Numbered from the stretch's first letter, positions 45,407 to 56,346 are shown. The stretch is 64,000 nt of DNA from Ochromonas danica (GCA_015146655.1 VKHL01000068.1:62001-126000); one strand, 5' to 3'. Numbers and translations: made by a program. Notes: generated from the sequence alone by a model not told the origin.

Positions 45407-46260
45407 ATGATGAGAATTCTCTCTATATTCTCTATCTTCATTTTTCTGCTATTCCTGCAGCTTTCATGCATTGATTCCTTCAAGATTCAACGCTTCAACC
45501 CAGCTTCTCGAATGATGCCTCAAGCAGCATATTGTGGTGGTGAGCGTTGGAAAGAAATAGATGGACGAGTTGATCCATGGATTGACGGAATAATGCTGAC
45601 CCGTGAGCGCGAGGATGAGGGCATGAAAAACCTGCAGGATGGCTATGATGCTAAGCGACGGGCTGACTTCAATCTACGCGTTGGAACAGCATTGGAAACA
45701 CTTCGTCGGCAACTTCCTTTAGTCTTCTACGTCTCTTCCATGGACTATTCCATCTTTGCCAACATGATCACTCTGGCGGATGGCAATCGCAACAAATTGG
45801 TGGTGCAAAAGTCATTCTACATTGCTGCCATCAATTCCTTGCGTATGGCTGCCTCTCTCTCTTCTATTTATCCTGGACTTAATCTCAAGAAAATCGAGTA
45901 TGTGGAGGATTCACGAACAATCCACTGTCTGGTGGACATGGTATTGCCTGATACTGTTCGAGTCGATGGACAGGTGAGGTTGCCCTCTTATCCACTGACT
46001 ACTTGCATTAGCCGTTTAACCTGTAGCTTGTTGCTCAATAGTCAATGTGGCAAGGCAATATTTATTTTGGCCTGAATGCTGATGGCCTCATCGATACGAT
46101 GATCTTCGATCGCAAGATTAACCCCTTCCGTCCACAGATGCCCAGCACTTATCCTTGGTTCCAACAAACCACTCGTTGGCAGAGCGAGCTCATTGCTGTC
46201 TCTGTCCCTTTAGAGAGCTCAATAATCGACTGGGACGATCATGAGCATATTCTACAATGA
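45407..46260 (+). CDS. Secreted DUF2358-like, NTF2-fold protein
   Basis: Two exons, 45407-45973 and 46042-46260, encode 261 residues. The N-terminus is a strong signal peptide (ILSIFSIFIFLLFLQLSCIDS) followed by FKIQRF. The body resembles DUF2358/NTF2-like proteins: LETLRRQLPLVFYVSSMDYS, IFANMITLADG, ending IYFGLNADGLIDTMIFDRKI. In algae such proteins are often plastid-targeted, and a Phe after a signal peptide cleavage site is typical of bipartite plastid targeting in secondary-plastid algae, but one example cannot prove it. Function of the family is unknown. The intron is 68 nt and lies in phase 0. Confidence 0.65.
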
Positions 46261-46560
46261 GCTCATCTCTTCTGTAGCATTTGTTAATATATATTCGACG
46301 TGGTTTGATTGATGTGTTTGCCTCCTACATGATACCTTCCCTGCAACTTGTTGCGTTCGTTGCTTTCAGCCTTTGTATATTTTCCCTTTAATTGGATGGT
46401 TAAATATTACTTTCCATGTTGTGTTGGTCTTCTTCTGTCTGCTCGTCCCTTTTAGAGATTTTAAAGTCAGAAAAAGCGACTTTCCACTGCTGAGAATCGG
46501 ATGCGAGCAAGCTGGAGTTGTTTTGAATGACAAGAGCAGCGAGGATTAGGATCAGCAGGG

Positions 46561-47376
46561 ATGCAACAGAGACCTTCTTCTGACCACCCTCCCACTGAGT
46601 ACAGTTGGTTAAAAACTAGTGGTCCACCCACCCATTTAGAGGATATTGAAAACAGGACTGAGGAGAAGGAGGCGTCAGACGAACCATCCTGGCTGCGAGA
46701 CTCTCCTTCTCCTCCACGCGCTGTGCCTCCTCCACGCTCAACGCGGAAGTCTGTTTTGAAGTATCCAAAGTCATCTTCCACAACAGTTAGAAACAGTGAC
46801 TCTCTCCATGAGGAGGATTGTTGCTGTTGTCCACGAGACCCTGTGCTGTACTGGTTCTCCCTCTATCACATCTTCTCAGGACTCTCAGGTGTCTTGGCAA
46901 TCTGTGCTAGTATCACAGTTGTCATTTCCAAGCATTCCTCTTGGAGAGATATGGTGCTCTATAGCTATGGCACAGTGTTCAGTTGCATCATCGTGGCATT
47001 GGAGTTGGACTTCCAGGCAGTCGTCCAACGCCTTCGTCTATTAGAACTATGGCTCTTCCGTGGTCTCTTCTATTCTTTCGTAGGCTTCCTACTCTTTGCT
47101 GGATCAGATCCATTAGACCATGTCTTGTTTGTAAATATTGTTGGGTTGTTATTGTTTCTGCTGGGATTGGGTTATTCCATTATGGTGAGTCAGTGAGTAG
47201 TCTTCTCTTGGTTTGGTACCTCTTGGATTGACACATTACCTCTTGGTTTGGTGCTTGTTATATAGGGTATGTTATGTGTCAAGAGCATTGTTGCTGCGCG
47301 GTATGAGTCGCGTCAGTCTACTTCTCCCTATATTGAGCTAACAGACGACTTCCAGCCCTCGCCCATGAAGACCTAA
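46561..47376 (+). CDS. Four-helix membrane protein, TVP15/COPI-associated-like
   Basis: Two exons, 46561-47184 and 47266-47376, encode 244 residues. A Pro/Ser-rich cytosolic N-terminus of about 85 residues ends in a Cys cluster (EEDCCCCPRDP) that may be lipidated or bind metal. Four hydrophobic segments follow (IFSGLSGVLAICASITVVIS; VLYSYGTVFSCIIVALELDF; LWLFRGLFYSFVGFLLFAG; VNIVGLLLFLLGLGYSIM) with the ELW..RGLFY pattern of Golgi TVP15/COPI-associated proteins. The tail is short. Such proteins sit in Golgi vesicles. The family assignment rests on the pattern of helices and one motif, so it is tentative. Confidence 0.6.
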
Positions 47377-47495
47377 CCTGACCTGACCTGATCGCTAAAC
47401 TGTAAATACTGCCCAGGAGACACTGATAACAGAGCTTTTAAACATACACACACGAGGCACATTCGTAAGGTACTTGCTACGTATCACTGCGCTGC

Positions 47496-48810
47496 CTAAG
47501 GCTGCTGGGGTTGGGCATTGGCAGCGGCGGCTTCGGTTTGCTTATTGCGCCAGGCCAGCAAGCCGTCAGATAAGACTTTGCTCACTGGGTTGATGCAATC
47601 AGCAACAATGTTCTCATTGGTTAAGTTCAGACGACCAGCACGATCCACGCATATGCGCTCAGCGACAGAGAAAGGTGTCTGACGCAGAGGGAGATAGGCA
47701 ACAGTCAAGTCCTCGCCAGCAATGGAGAGGGGCAGCAGCACACGTCTACTCTCCAGCCAAACCTGAACCTGCTGGTTTAAGAAGTTGACCAAAGGATCAT
47801 AGCAGACAGAGGCGAAGTTCTCTTCAGTGAGTTGCAGTGTCTGTGCTTGATCGAGACAGACACGGCGAGCAACAGATTGCACGGAGTCACGCTCAGGCAG
47901 GAAAGATAAAGGCAACGCCTGGTTATTGATATCCACAGAGGTTGTCAATGTCTTGCTACGAACCCAGTCCTGAACACGTGCTGTTAAAGCTTGTCCGACA
48001 GCATTCACACAAGGTGCGAGGGTCTCTCCCGTCACTTTGAGAGAGTCGGCATAACCTCTGCACAGTCGCTCAGCCATCTCCTCGGGGGACTGACGCTCAG
48101 GTAAGAAACGAACTTCAAAGGGTAGGTCCTCGATAGTCACAGTGGTGTAGAGAGTCTTCTCATCAAGCCAATCAGCAGTGCGACGGCGAAGATATTGTGC
48201 GACTCCTTCAGCACAAAGAGGTCGACTTTCCTCATTGAGAGCTAACTGTTCCGCTGCACAGAGACGTGTAGCAAGCTCAAGGACATTGTCTCGTTCAGGG
48301 AGGAAAGAGACGTCAAAGCGAGTGCCGTTGACGATGACAGGCACTTGCAGCGTGCGCTGTGACAGCCAGCGATCCACAGCGCTCTGCACATAGCGCCCCA
48401 CCTGCTCCACACAGTTTGGCAGTGTCTCCTGAGTGATACCCAAGGCACTACCTTGCTCTGTGCAGAGTTTGGTTGCCATGTCTCGGGCAGTGACGAGCTC
48501 TGGAGCGAAGCTTAAAGTAAAGGCTGAGCCCTCCACAGTCACGGGCACCTGCCAATTAGAGAGACAGACAGATAGACAGATAGAGAGACAAGGCAGAGGT
48601 CAGCAGTCGTATGACAAAGACAGAAACAGTAGAAGAAGGCTGACTCACATCGATATTACCCAATCGTGCCGTAACACCACCAGTGGTAGTAGTAGTAGCA
48701 GTAGTTGAAGATGTGGTGGCACTCTGCTCAGTGGCCACTTGAGCAAAGACTCTGTGAGTGAGGAGAAGAGAAGAGAGGAAAAGTACGAGAAGGTCTTTGA
48801 TGTACATCAT
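47496..48810 (-). CDS. Secreted protein with five two-cysteine repeats of unknown function
   Basis: Two exons, 48810-48649 and 48548-47496, give 404 residues. Exon 1 codes for a signal peptide (IKDLLVLFLSSLLLTHRVFA) and a Thr/Ser-rich spacer. Exon 2 starts exactly at the first of five tandem repeats of about 66-69 residues. Each repeat has the order: beta-like V-x-V stretch, FxPER or YLPLR turn, A-x-R-L/V/I-C, about 17-18 residues with a central Leu and acidic residues, a second Cys, a helix, and a Trp near the end (DRWL, ADWL, QDWV, QVWL, LAWR). Ten Cys in five spaced pairs suggest one disulfide per repeat. The tail is Ala/Gln-rich. I do not recognise the family. It is probably extracellular or in the secretory pathway. 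Confidence 0.75.
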
Positions 48811-49149
48811 CTACTAGCTAAGAGAAAGATCAACGAGTGGATTTTCAAATTTCCACCTCGAAGTTATTACTAACTATCACAACAGAGAGCCACAGAGAAC
48901 AACCCCAGCAGCAGCAATCCACCGCATAACATTATTACCTTCCCGCGCAATCACAAAAGAGAAACCGACATTACCACACAATGTAATAATAGTATTGTAA
49001 TCACGCATTGTAATAATATTACATGGTGTTCTCGGTGCTGGCTGGATGCTTTGTTGGGATAGAATGAATTGGATTTGATCACAATAAATCAATTTCATTA
49101 CCTTTGATTGATCAGATATAATACTAGTAGTAATAATAGTAATAATAGA
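48811..49149. other. Divergent intergenic region upstream of repeat protein and DAD1
   Basis: Promoters of both genes must lie in these roughly 340 bp. An AT-rich block at 48980-49023 contains two variants of ATTGTAATAATA. Nothing else supported. Confidence 0.35.
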
Positions 49150-49635
49150 ATGAATTCCTTACAACAAGTCTTCCAACGTGTGAAGTCAGACTATCTTAGC
49201 ACTAAGAATAAGAAGTTCCTAATGGTCGATGCACTCATTGCCTACACACTCGCCACAGCCCTCTTACAGGTACACCCCTCCTGCTCCTCCTGCTCCTCCT
49301 CCTCCTGCTCCTGTCTGAGATGACAGTCTTGGTGTTCTCAGATCGTCTATGTGGTGCTGGTGGGTAACTTCCCTTTCAACTCTTTCCTCTCAGGTCTCTT
49401 CTGCCACTTGGGCATCTTCACTCTGGCAGGTAGGCGACCCCTCCTCCTCCTCCTCCTCCTCCTCCTCCTCCTCCCTCTCTCTCTCATTGGCGACTAACTC
49501 TTCTCTCTTGTAGTCTCTCTGCGACTGCAGCTGTCCTCCTCAGAGTTCTCCTCTGTGGCACCAGAGAAGGCCTTCGGAGACTTCGCCTTCTCAGTCGCTG
49601 TCTTGCTCTTCGTGGTCTTTAGCTTCTTGGGCTAG
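49150..49635 (+). CDS. DAD1: DAD1, oligosaccharyltransferase subunit
   Basis: Three short exons, 49150-49269, 49342-49429 and 49514-49635, encode 109 residues, close to the usual 110-115. Key phrases of DAD1/OST2 appear after splicing: KKFLMVDALIAYTLATALLQ, LVGNFPFNSFLSGLFCHLG, LRLQLSSSEFSSVAPEKAF, and the C-terminal FVVFSFLG. The three hydrophobic segments fit its known topology. The protein is a subunit of the ER oligosaccharyltransferase that N-glycosylates nascent secretory proteins and was named for suppression of cell death. Both introns are CTC/TCC-rich after the donor. Codons are strongly C-ending. Confidence 0.93.
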
Positions 49636-49783
49636 TCCCCCCTTTGTCCCCCCTCTGCCCCTCCCTCTGTAATCCCTCCTAACCACACACTTTCTTTTTA
49701 CACCGTACCTCATCTTCTTCATACAGTCTTCTCGTGTTGTTTTGCTCACCATGATGCACGACTGCTAGCTGGGCTGGAGCCCC

Positions 49784-49818
<35 letters not shown>

Positions 49819-50180
49819 TATGTGGTGCCGGAAGGAAGGCAAAAGAAATGATTGAATCATCTCTCAGATATCATGACAAAGGGAAGAGTTAACCAATAGC
49901 TTGTAGTAGACTAGAGCCTATCCTATCACTTGTTGACTAGACTATCATCCACTACAATTCCATTCTATAGAAGCGAAATAAGGAATTACACAATAATAGT
50001 TAGTATATTACTTAACTCCCTCTAAGGAAATACATAACGCTTCAAAAGGGTGAAGTGTTGAAGTTGCCAGTGGTGGGGGTAAGTTAGTGAGAAAAAGTCA
50101 CTCTTATTCGAGTTGTCTGAGAGAGAAGAGTGAGATTTTGGTTGCCCAGTCGCCACAGTCTATTAGCCCATCAAATAGCT
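49636..50180. other. Intergenic region with GT microsatellite
   Basis: C/T-rich 3' flank of DAD1, a (GT)n run of about 31 bases at 49787-49817, then AT-rich sequence. No gene supported. Confidence 0.4.
49787..49817. repeat. (GT)n microsatellite
   Basis: About fifteen consecutive GT units in non-coding sequence downstream of DAD1. Confidence 0.9.
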
Positions 50181-50519
50181 ATGACTTCTTTCTTCGCCAC
50201 ACTACGACAGCTGCTAAGCCACTTTCTTAACTCTGTGTTACTCTTCCTCGAGAAGACTCTCTTGACGAAAGTGGACGAGTTTGTCATTACAAGTGGTAGT
50301 GGGAAGGAGGAGGAGGAGGAGGTGGTGCAGGAGGAGCAGGAGGGGGTACTACGACCCCTCACAATCAGTGACAGAGAGAAGATGCGTGAGGCTTTCCGCC
50401 TCTCTTCCATGCGACAGTTTCATCTCATCAATGCTACCACGAGACCTAGCACTCCTCCTGCTCCTGCTGCGTCTCCTCCTCCTGCTGCTACCGGGGTACC
50501 CTCTCTTGGATCCATCTGA
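50181..50519 (+). CDS. Small hypothetical protein, hydrophobic N-terminus and acidic middle
   Basis: A 112-residue open frame from the ATG at 50181. It starts with an amphipathic or hydrophobic helix (FATLRQLLSHFLNSVLLFLE), continues with a Glu-rich run coded by a GAG/GGA repeat, a charged helix (SDREKMREAFRLSSMRQF) and a Pro/Ala-rich tail coded by CTCCTG-type repeats. No family recognised. The first and charged helices look like real protein, whereas the rest is low complexity, so the call is uncertain. The frame has no intron. Confidence 0.4.
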   Translation: MTSFFATLRQLLSHFLNSVLLFLEKTLLTKVDEFVITSGSGKEEEEEVVQEEQEGVLRPLTISDREKMREAFRLSSMRQFHLINATTRPSTPPAPAASPPPAATGVPSLGSI

Positions 50520-50993
50520 TGTCTGTCATCCCTCCGTCTCTTCGTCTGTACAATTGTTGCTGTGTGTGTGTTTTGAGGTAGTGTGTGTGTGGTGTGTGCA
50601 CAAGGTAGTGCATGAGGTAGTGTAGTGTACTGTGTACTATGACATGGTATGATGCATACTGTACTGTGGTAGTGTAGAGTAGTGTAGTAGTGGTGGAGAG
50701 TGTAGTGTAGCTACAGTATTGCAGTGGAGGTAGTCATCGAGGTAGTCATCGAGGTAGTCAATGAGTCAGACAGTGAGACAGTCTACGAGATGTACAGTGA
50801 CCTCAGTCAGAGTCTTATTGTTGTCTTCTACTGTAATATTGAAGTGATCCTTCATATCATATCATATCATGATAAACACTTTATATATACTATACACAGT
50901 TAACACACACACACACTGTAGTACACACACATAGTACACACGGTTATCTACAATAGCTACGGTTAGTAGCAGTAGTAGTAGTAGTAGTTGTGG
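50520..50993. repeat. Repeat-rich intergenic region
   Basis: Mostly short tandem repeats: GTGTGT and GTAGTGTA words at 50560-50710, GGTAGTCATCGA twice at about 50728-50751 with a third diverged copy, CATAT repeats at 50853-50869, ACAC runs near 50904-50938 and a TAG run at about 50966-50988. It must also hold 3' flanks of both neighbours. No gene. Confidence 0.5.
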
Positions 50994-52536
50994 CTATGAG
51001 ATAGAGCAGACTTGACTCTCAGAAGTGAATTGCACTGCTTGAGATGGCAAGATGGCTTCCTTCTGCTCGTCTAGCTTGACATAGGCATGGAAGTTGACCA
51101 GGAAGGAGGCATAGACTGGTCGATGGTCACTCGTGCGAATAGACGGATCACTATTATAGGCCAAACACTGTACTTGACTATTGGGCACATAGAGGATGCG
51201 GTCAGTCCAAGAAGGCACTCGACTCTTCGGCCCGCTGTCATAAATATCCGAATTCAGATCGAACTTGTAGGTTGGGCGGAAGTTCAGTGGTGGTTCTATT
51301 AAGAGAGACAGTCTGGTAAGGAGGAGGAGGAGGAGGAGGAGGGAGAGACTTACCGATGAAATTGGGGAAGACTAGTCCTGCTGCCATGCTAACACGCAGC
51401 TGATCGTTGCTGAGCATGACTTCGTGCATCTCACTGGCGAGCAACTTGTTGACTACTGAGCGATTGCCATTAATACGATAATTGAGATCTCCCATGAAGA
51501 CGACAAAGTCAGCAATCTCATCGAGAGTCTTCCCTCCTGTGAGGAGGAGGGGGTTGTTGGAGGTAGAAGGTGTGGGGGAAGGGGTAGGAGAAGGTTCCTC
51601 TGGCTCATCATCTGAGTCCTCCTCCACCACTACCACACCAACACCACCGCCATCACCACTACCACCTTGTGTCTCTATCTCTACCTTCTCTGCCCCTCCT
51701 TCACTCTGTGGTGGAGGAGGTATAGGACTACTACCCGCAGTGACGGCTGCTACAGTTGCTGTGGGGTCGTCCACTGCTACCACTTCTCCATTACCATTAC
51801 CACCACTGACAACTATCTTACTACCTCCTAGAAAGCTCTCCTCCTTCTTCATTAATAAACCTGATAATGTCCGATTAATCTTATGAAATTCACTATTTCG
51901 TTTCATTACAGCCCCTTGATGTGCTGACAAATGAGCATTAACGACTACAATACGTAAACTACCAATACGAAGTAATACTCCTACAGCACCTTTATTACCT
52001 AATGTATTCCCTGCTCCACATGCTACTGCAGCAGAGGTAGCAACGGTACAAAGTGAAGTTAAACTTTTGTGTACAAAGGCCATAACGTGTATAGCCTGTA
52101 AGGTATGTGATCGTAAGGGAAAGTAGTTAGGACCTAAGACATCTCGTAGATAACCTTCCCAATTCTTCTTACTAGGATTGATAGCCGATTGTGCTATAGA
52201 TCGTTCACATTCTTCTGTACCAATAATGTATAAATGGAAGCGATGAGGTGGTAAGAGGGATTGAGTCAAATTCTCCTTGTTTGGTGGTGATTTAGCGCAT
52301 AAATTCCATGTTACAGTACGGATAAGAAGGCGTTTGTTGGTCATGACCCATTTGACCACGTCTTCATCACTGGAGGTGTGGAGGTCAGGCCAGTCTTTGT
52401 CAGTGAAGTCTTCCAGGAGAGGTTTGGGCCAGACGAGAGGACCATCAGGTGGTGGGGGCTCTGCTGTGGGGGTAGGAAGAGTAGTAGGAGTTGGAGTAGT
52501 AGTAGTAGAGGAGGTAGACTCTTGAGGAGTGGCCAT
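50994..52536 (-). CDS. Inositol polyphosphate 5-phosphatase
   Basis: Two exons, 52536-51354 and 51295-50994, encode 494 residues. The catalytic domain follows an N-terminal Thr/Pro-rich segment: LIRTVTWNLCAKSPP, YIIGTEECERS, GNTLGNKGAVGV, VVNAHLSAH, VVFMGDLNYRINGN, and after the intron RPTYKFD, VPSWTDRILY and SDHRPVYA. All 5-phosphatase signature motifs, including the catalytic His/Asp/Asn sets, look intact. A 100-residue Gly/Ser/Pro-rich insertion lies between the HLSAH and GDLNYR motifs. The enzyme removes the 5-phosphate of phosphoinositides or soluble inositol phosphates. No membrane anchor or Sac1 domain is seen. The exact substrate is not predictable here. Confidence 0.93.
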
Positions 52537-53001
52537 CTAGACTAGTCAAGGTCAGAGCAGTCAGAGTCAATCGGTCTAGTCTAAGATGGCAACGGGAAGA
52601 AGAGGCAAGTGGCAGTTATACAGACAGCCAGAGAGCCAGAGAGCCAGACAGCCAGACAGCCAACCATCCAGACTAGAGCCGTCTCGTGATGCTGTAAACT
52701 GTAGACTATAAGATTTGGCGATTGCTGTACGATCGCAATACTTTTAGTTATTCTTTGAATTCATAAGCAAAGCTATAATCTGAGTGGTTAATTTACTATC
52801 AGAAGCATCTATAAAACCCTATAAACTACTTACTATTTAAATTCTTCAATACCCTGTAACTGCTAAAGGGTAGGCTCACTAATGATCTTGCCGAGGCATT
52901 TGCTAGAAAGCAGGGGCAGTTGTGAAATGAACAGTTTAACAACAAATAAAAATACCTATCCAATGGGAGAGATCCACTCACTCGGAGGAAACCCTACACG
53001 G
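52537..53001. other. Intergenic region with GCCAGA tandem repeat
   Basis: Contains a short tandem array of GACAGCCA/GAGAGCCA units at about 52621-52663 and otherwise AT-rich sequence. It holds the 5' flank of the phosphatase gene and the 3' flank of the next gene. No gene supported. Confidence 0.4.
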
Positions 53002-54201
53002 TTAAACTTCAGCTTGTGGTTGTTTGGCAGCCCTGAGAGGATTCTGCACGGTCTGCAGGGAAGACCCAGCCACAGGCTTGGCTGCTATGGAAGCCTTCCA
53101 CTGACTGACTCTCAAGGCATGTGCTCGCTGCTCTGCAAGATGAATGACTGAAGCTCGTTGGTCAAACTTCTGCTCAAAAGTCATGGGAATCCAGACCACA
53201 TAGAGTATAATCAAAGGGAAATAGGCTGACAGCAGCACCCATGACCCCCAGTTGCGCATTCTCGCTCGAGCTTCTCGGCTCATAGTGAACATGGGATAGG
53301 CTGCATCATCGGTATCATCGTCCAAGATGAAGATGTTGCCTAAAGCCCACATCATGTTTCCAATAACCCAAATTAACTGAGCAATATAATGAACACAATC
53401 TTCCATCATGCGTTTGGTTTTGAAAGTGGTGTAGATAAAATCTAAAGATAGAAAGAAAGTGGGGATAAAACAAATGACCCACGGATATGCACAATATTGA
53501 TTCCAACTAAGATCTTTGCCTAGCCAGCATAAGGTGTGCGCATGTTCATATTGGCGCCAATATTTAAAATATGAAAAGCGCGAGTGTAGCCCTGGTCGAC
53601 TGTAAATGGAATCATCATAGTCTGCCATGTTGAGGATACCCAATGGACGCAGAACAACATGAAGGAAAAGGATCCAAGCAATGGCAGTCTCCATCATAAT
53701 AGCAACTCGAGGGTAGACGTAGTCATCGTCACCATTGAAGACCTCGCCAGACATCCAGACGAAGTTAGCCGCAAGCCAGAGAATGACGGCCACTACCATG
53801 TAGACTTCCTCCAAGACTTTAGAATCCATGGCATGATAAGCGAGCACGAGACACCATAGCATAGCCATAGTGCCGAAAATAAGTGATGGCCAGTACCAGT
53901 CTTGTGACCAGGAGAGATCTTTAGCAATCCACAGGTAGATATGGAAGTTCTCACTACCTCGAATAGTGTAATAATACTCTAAATCCCATCCACCAGAAAT
54001 GAAGAATTTCTTCTCAACGAACTCTTGCCAGGAGAAAGTGAAAGGTTCATCTTCCTTATCAAAGAGAGTATCACGACAGGTTGAAGGAGGAGCAGGTAAA
54101 GGAGCTTTTTCTTTCTTCTTCTCATCATCCTCATGATGATAATGATGAGAGTGATGAGTAACTTCTACTTCATGCGCCAGGTCATTGTTGCTTTTGATCA
54201 T
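53002..54201 (-). CDS. Multi-pass membrane protein with internal duplication
   Basis: Single exon of 399 residues. A His/Asp/Lys-rich cytosolic N-terminus is followed by about seven hydrophobic segments. Two halves carry the same pattern: IYLWIAKDLSWSQDWYWPS followed by two to three helices and, later, TLCWLGKDLSWNQYCAYPW followed by the same arrangement, each with an Asn/Trp-rich helix (WLAANFVWMSGEVF against WVIGNMMWALGNIF) and an acidic loop. The C-terminus is basic and cytosolic. No enzyme or transporter family was recognised. The intramolecular repeat suggests a channel, receptor or transporter-like fold built by duplication. Confidence 0.75.
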   Translation of the reverse strand: MIKSNNDLAHEVEVTHHSHHYHHEDDEKKKEKAPLPAPPSTCRDTLFDKEDEPFTFSWQEFVEKKFFISGGWDLEYYYTIRGSENFHIYLWIAKDLSWSQDWYWPSLIFGTMAMLWCLVLAYHAMDSKVLEEVYMVVAVILWLAANFVWMSGEVFNGDDDYVYPRVAIMMETAIAWILFLHVVLRPLGILNMADYDDSIYSRPGLHSRFSYFKYWRQYEHAHTLCWLGKDLSWNQYCAYPWVICFIPTFFLSLDFIYTTFKTKRMMEDCVHYIAQLIWVIGNMMWALGNIFILDDDTDDAAYPMFTMSREARARMRNWGSWVLLSAYFPLIILYVVWIPMTFEQKFDQRASVIHLAEQRAHALRVSQWKASIAAKPVAGSSLQTVQNPLRAAKQPQAEV

Positions 54202-54458
54202 ATTCTGTCTGACACCTTGACCTACTGGCTATAGACCTACAGAGACTCTGAGAGTGTGTGTGAGAGAGGGACAGAAGAGAGAAGACAAACTGAAAGAAAA
54301 CTGAAAAAAATCTGAGGCCACAAGCACAGAGAGGATAGATCCAAAAAATCATTTCACCAACCCCCCAACCCAGACCCCCAAAAAACTGAAAAACACCTTG
54401 AGAAGGCAAAAGAGCGTTGTTTGGAAGACAAAGTGTTTCTTGAAAATAGTTGGTTGAG

Positions 54459-56346
54459 ATGAAAGACAAAGCCATCAGAACAGATTCACAGGCTATGAAG
54501 CAAGGGAATAAAGCTAAGCGTGCTCATGAAGGAGCAAAGAAGTATAGTCGTGGTAGTACTTCTCTTTATGATCCTTCAGCCTCTAGTGGAGGTCGGAAAA
54601 GTCTCGCCTTGCGTGCTCTTCTCTCCACGACATCTGACAATATCAAAGAAGCAGTTGAAAAAGCAGCTGAAGTAGAAGTACTCTTACCAGGTGAAAGAGG
54701 AGGAATTGAGCTGGAAGAAGACCATCTGCGCACCTTTAAGCTCAAGCAGAAGGAGATTGTGTCTCAGGTGGACGTCAACACCGCGCAGAAGGCCTTCGAC
54801 CTGCACCTCACTTCCTTCGGACCCTACCACCTCAACTATAGTCGCAATGGACGGTAAGAACCCCTTCCCTCCCCTTCCCCTTCCCTCCCCCTACTCATTA
54901 GTCACCTCTCTGTGAGACAGACAGCTGCTATTTGGTGGACGACGTGGACATGTCGCCACTTTTGACTGTCATACCATGTCAGTGGGTATGGAATTACAAC
55001 TACAACAAGAGGTCTTTGATGTGCAATACCTGCACAATGAGTCTCTCTTTGCTGTCGCTCAGAGCAAGTATGTCTACATCTATGACAACCAAGGCGTGGA
55101 GATCCATTGCATGAAGAAGCATCAACATCCTCTCGCCTTGGAATACCTGCCTTATCACTTCCTCTTGGCTACAGTTGGTCAGAGTGGTCAAGTGAAGTGG
55201 CATGATGTGAGCACGGGAGAGTTGGTTGGAGCTCATAACACTAGCCTGGGCTCATGCCATATTATGAGACAGAATCCTGCCAATGCTGTCATGCATCTTG
55301 GACATAGCAATGGAGTTGTCTCCTTGTGGAGTCCTACAGTTGGCAAGTCCTTAGCATCCATCTTCACTCATGCAGCCCCTTTGACAGACATCGCCATCGA
55401 TCGCCAAGGCATGTACATGGCCACTGCTGCTATGAATGGACAGATGAAAGTTTGGGACTTGCGCATGCTCTCTCCTCTACACACGTACAACTTGAAAGCT
55501 CCTGCTCAATGTCTGGATATCTCTGAGACGGGGTTGTTAGCTCTCTCTATGGGTCGTAAAGTGGAAGTGTTACAGCATGCCTTCACAAAGTTTCACGAGA
55601 ATGTCACTTACATGGCTCATGAGCTGTCTCCTCCACCCAGACAAGCTGTTCGTGGTACTAGTGGTGCTGCTTCACGTCAATCTCTTGCTTCCAGTATTGC
55701 TGTCTCTAGCTTGTGTTTCCGCCCTCTAGAGGATATCTTAGGCATTGGCAGCAGCCATGGTGTATCCAGCATTATCGTGCCTGGCTCAGGTGAACCCAAC
55801 TTTGACTCCTTCGAAGCCAATCCTTTTGCTACTAGAAAGCAACGCAGAGAAGCAGAAGTGCAGCAGTTGCTTAATAAGCTTCCTGCCGATATGATTGCTC
55901 TGGGTAAGTATCTTTCGTTTGGTCTGCTCAGCTTCTCTTGTAGACTGTGTAACTGGATGTGATGTATGTGATCAGATAACAATGCTGTGGGCACGGTGGA
56001 GAGAGATGATGTTAATGCCCTTCGTAGAGAGCAACAAGAGGTGATGAACAAGACCACAGCTGAAAGAGAGAAGAAGGTTAGTGCCCCCATAGCATGTGCT
56101 GTTCTTACAGTGATGATGATGCTAATCTCATATATTGCATATTTGCTATGATAGGAGAAGCAACGCAAGCGTGGTCGCAATAAGATCTCTGCTAGATTAA
56201 AGCGCAAGCAACAAAATGTTATTGACGAACAAGTCGCCAAAGCTAAGGAAGCTCGTGAAAAACTGGAAGCACAGAGTCGGCAGCATAAGGAACAAGCAGC
56301 ACAGGAGGCCAAGTCTCTCGGTGCATTGGCTAGATTCAAGAACTAG
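54459..56346 (+). CDS. UTP7: U3 snoRNP protein UTP7/WDR46
   Basis: Four exons, 54459-54853, 54921-55903, 55976-56076 and 56155-56346, give 556 residues. The start is the first ATG of the open exon. The N-terminal basic region is followed by LHLTSFGPYHLNYSRNGR and a WD40 domain with FGGRRGHVATFDCHTM, YVYIYDNQGVEIHCMKKH, EYLPYHFLLATVGQSGQVKW, GHSNGVVSLWSP, MAMNGQMKVWD-like repeats and the hallmark end IGSSHGVSSIIVPGSGEPNF, then an alkaline tail (RKRGRNKISARLKRKQQNVI). This is the conserved UTP7/BING4 arrangement of the small-subunit processome that processes 18S rRNA in the nucleolus. Family call is secure. Confidence 0.93.

Noticed and set aside
49011-49023. TAATATTAC, identical to the origin nonamer of some small circular DNA viruses
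   Set aside because: No replication gene nearby and no real hairpin; the local sequence is AT-rich enough for chance.
51482-51886. Plus-strand frame of 134 codons opposite the phosphatase insertion
   Set aside because: Antisense to a Gly/Ser/Pro-rich coding segment; its composition is what the complementary strand would give.
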